Origin: Flavobacteriaceae bacterium
Lineage (GTDB): Bacteria; Bacteroidota; Bacteroidia; Flavobacteriales; Flavobacteriaceae
Direction of reading: 5' to 3'
NCBI GenBank assembly: GCA_002693605.1
Contig: NZQO01000140.1
Location: forward strand, 1 to 14,390
Length of the DNA: 14,390 bases
Under the pieces are notes generated by a model. That model saw nothing but the letters and a program-made list of their open reading frames with translations, had not been told where the DNA came from and did not search any database. This document shows positions 13,852 through 14,390 of the stretch, piece by piece. A program made the position numbers and the translations under genes. How positions within the stretch are numbered: the stretch's first letter is position 1; every line of letters starts with the position of its first letter.

Positions 13852-14040
13852 TCAGCCCTTTAGATACGTTTTCGCAGCCAAGAGCAGCAATACAAAAACG
13901 ATAAAACCTACTAAAATCCAGATACTGCCCTTATAGTGCTTTTTGTGAAGTTTCTTATCTTTTCGGTACATATAGACCATTATGATGACGAACGTGATGA
14001 GGAAAAGTACCGCAAAAATCAATTGGCCCGTAGTAAACAT
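13852..14040 (-). CDS. Small two-helix membrane protein (62 aa)
   Basis: Two transmembrane helices (about residues 6-25, LIFAVLFLITFVIIMVYMY, and 39-58, WILVGFIVFVLLLLAAKTY) flank a basic cytoplasmic loop (RKDKKLHKKHYKGS). By pattern it resembles small conserved membrane proteins seen widely in Flavobacteriaceae; no function is known to me. The start is supported by the TATTTTTG box 20 bases upstream, giving a short leader. It is divergent from the MazG-like gene (36 bases apart) and 125 bases upstream of the two-component operon on the same strand, with no terminator visible between them. Confidence 0.8.
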   Translation of the reverse strand: MFTTGQLIFAVLFLITFVIIMVYMYRKDKKLHKKHYKGSIWILVGFIVFVLLLLAAKTYLKG

Positions 14041-14060
14041 ATTTGTGTAGCTTTAGATCA

Positions 14061-14068
14061 CAAAAATA
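14061..14068 (-). promoter_or_regulatory. Candidate -7 box (TATTTTTG) for the small membrane protein gene
   Basis: On the minus strand TATTTTTG fits TAnnTTTG, 20 bases before the ATG at 14040. The -33 region would fall inside the divergent MazG-like gene and shows no clear TTTG. Confidence 0.4.
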
Positions 14069-14076
14069 CAATAGAA

Positions 14077-14390
14077 ATGAAGAATAAGATAGACGCAGTA
14101 CACGAATTCCACACCGCATTTGGCCTGGGAATACGGGAAACGCCTATAGCCGATCTCGGGAAGGAGAAAAACCTATTGCGCTATAAGCTAATGCGCGAGG
14201 AGAACGAAGAATATCTCGAGGCAGCCAATTCAGGCGATTTGGTTGAGGTCGCCGATGCATTGGGCGATATGCTCTATATTTTGTGCGGCACCATCCTCGA
14301 ACACGGCCTACAGCACAAGATAGAGGAGGTGTTCAACGAAATACAACGCAGCAATATGAGCAAGTTGGGCGCAGATGGGCAACCTATTTA
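14077..14390 (+). CDS. MazG-like nucleotide pyrophosphohydrolase / phosphoribosyl-ATP-pyrophosphatase-like protein, 5' part
   Basis: The frame opens at the ATG at 14077 and runs off the window after 104 complete codons, so the gene is partial at its 3' end. It is an all-alpha NTP pyrophosphohydrolase-type protein. The metal-binding helix pair is seen as REENEEYLEAANSGDLVEVADALGDMLYI (residues about 45-73), with the family EExxE…ExxD pattern (Glu residues of EENEE and Glu/Asp of EVADALGD). The first segment (VHEFHTAFGLGIRETP) matches the N-terminal helix of the subgroup often labelled phosphoribosyl-ATP diphosphatase-like or HAD/MazG-like in Bacteroidota. The last residues (SNMSKLGADGQPI) match the conserved SNxSK…G(K/Q)P segment, so only the tail is missing. 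It likely cleaves nucleotide triphosphates; the substrate is not known. Confidence 0.88.
   Translation, partial: MKNKIDAVHEFHTAFGLGIRETPIADLGKEKNLLRYKLMREENEEYLEAANSGDLVEVADALGDMLYILCGTILEHGLQHKIEEVFNEIQRSNMSKLGADGQPI

Overview
The window looks like a chromosomal segment from a member of the Flavobacteriaceae (Bacteroidota). This is inferred from protein content and signals: a lipoprotein DPP III peptidase, acidic-tailed surface lipoproteins, a TPR-like sensor kinase, start codons mostly lacking a strong Shine-Dalgarno, and several gene starts preceded by the Bacteroidota -7 promoter box TAnnTTTG. There are no rRNA, tRNA, insertion sequence, CRISPR or phage genes. It reads as ordinary chromosome, with a few unusual arrangements.

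Left part (1-3659): the 3' end of a metal-dependent amidohydrolase converges on a minus-strand cluster encoding the three activities of the NHEJ repair enzyme LigD as separate reading frames. In transcription order these are the 3'-phosphoesterase (3179-2583), the ATP-dependent DNA ligase (2505-1579) and the polymerase/primase (1582-773). Ligase and polymerase overlap by 4 bases. The phosphoesterase and ligase are in different frames, and the ligase frame stays open upstream into the end of the phosphoesterase gene. No Ku gene is in the window. A small probable four-helix-bundle protein lies upstream.

Middle part (3660-7379): an Lrp/AsnC regulator and a DUF1328-like small membrane protein on the plus strand face a minus-strand MFS transporter. 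Upstream of the transporter is a noncoding stretch with nested inverted repeats ending in a strong hairpin and T-tract just before the start codon, a layout like a riboswitch or attenuator, or else a small RNA. Next come a CrcB/FluC fluoride channel and, 3 bases upstream of it, a membrane-anchored SRPBCC plus GyrI-like protein, probably one operon.

Right part (7468-14390): a lipoprotein M49 peptidase (DPP III) and a low-complexity surface lipoprotein converge on a shared bidirectional terminator. A minus-strand operon then encodes an unrecognised 228-residue protein, a NarX/DesK-type sensor kinase with a periplasmic helical-repeat region, and a LuxR/NarL response regulator. All three are joined by 4-base ATGA overlaps, and the operon ends at a 30-base palindromic terminator. 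The window closes with a two-helix membrane protein and, divergently, the 5' part of a MazG-like pyrophosphohydrolase that runs off the end.
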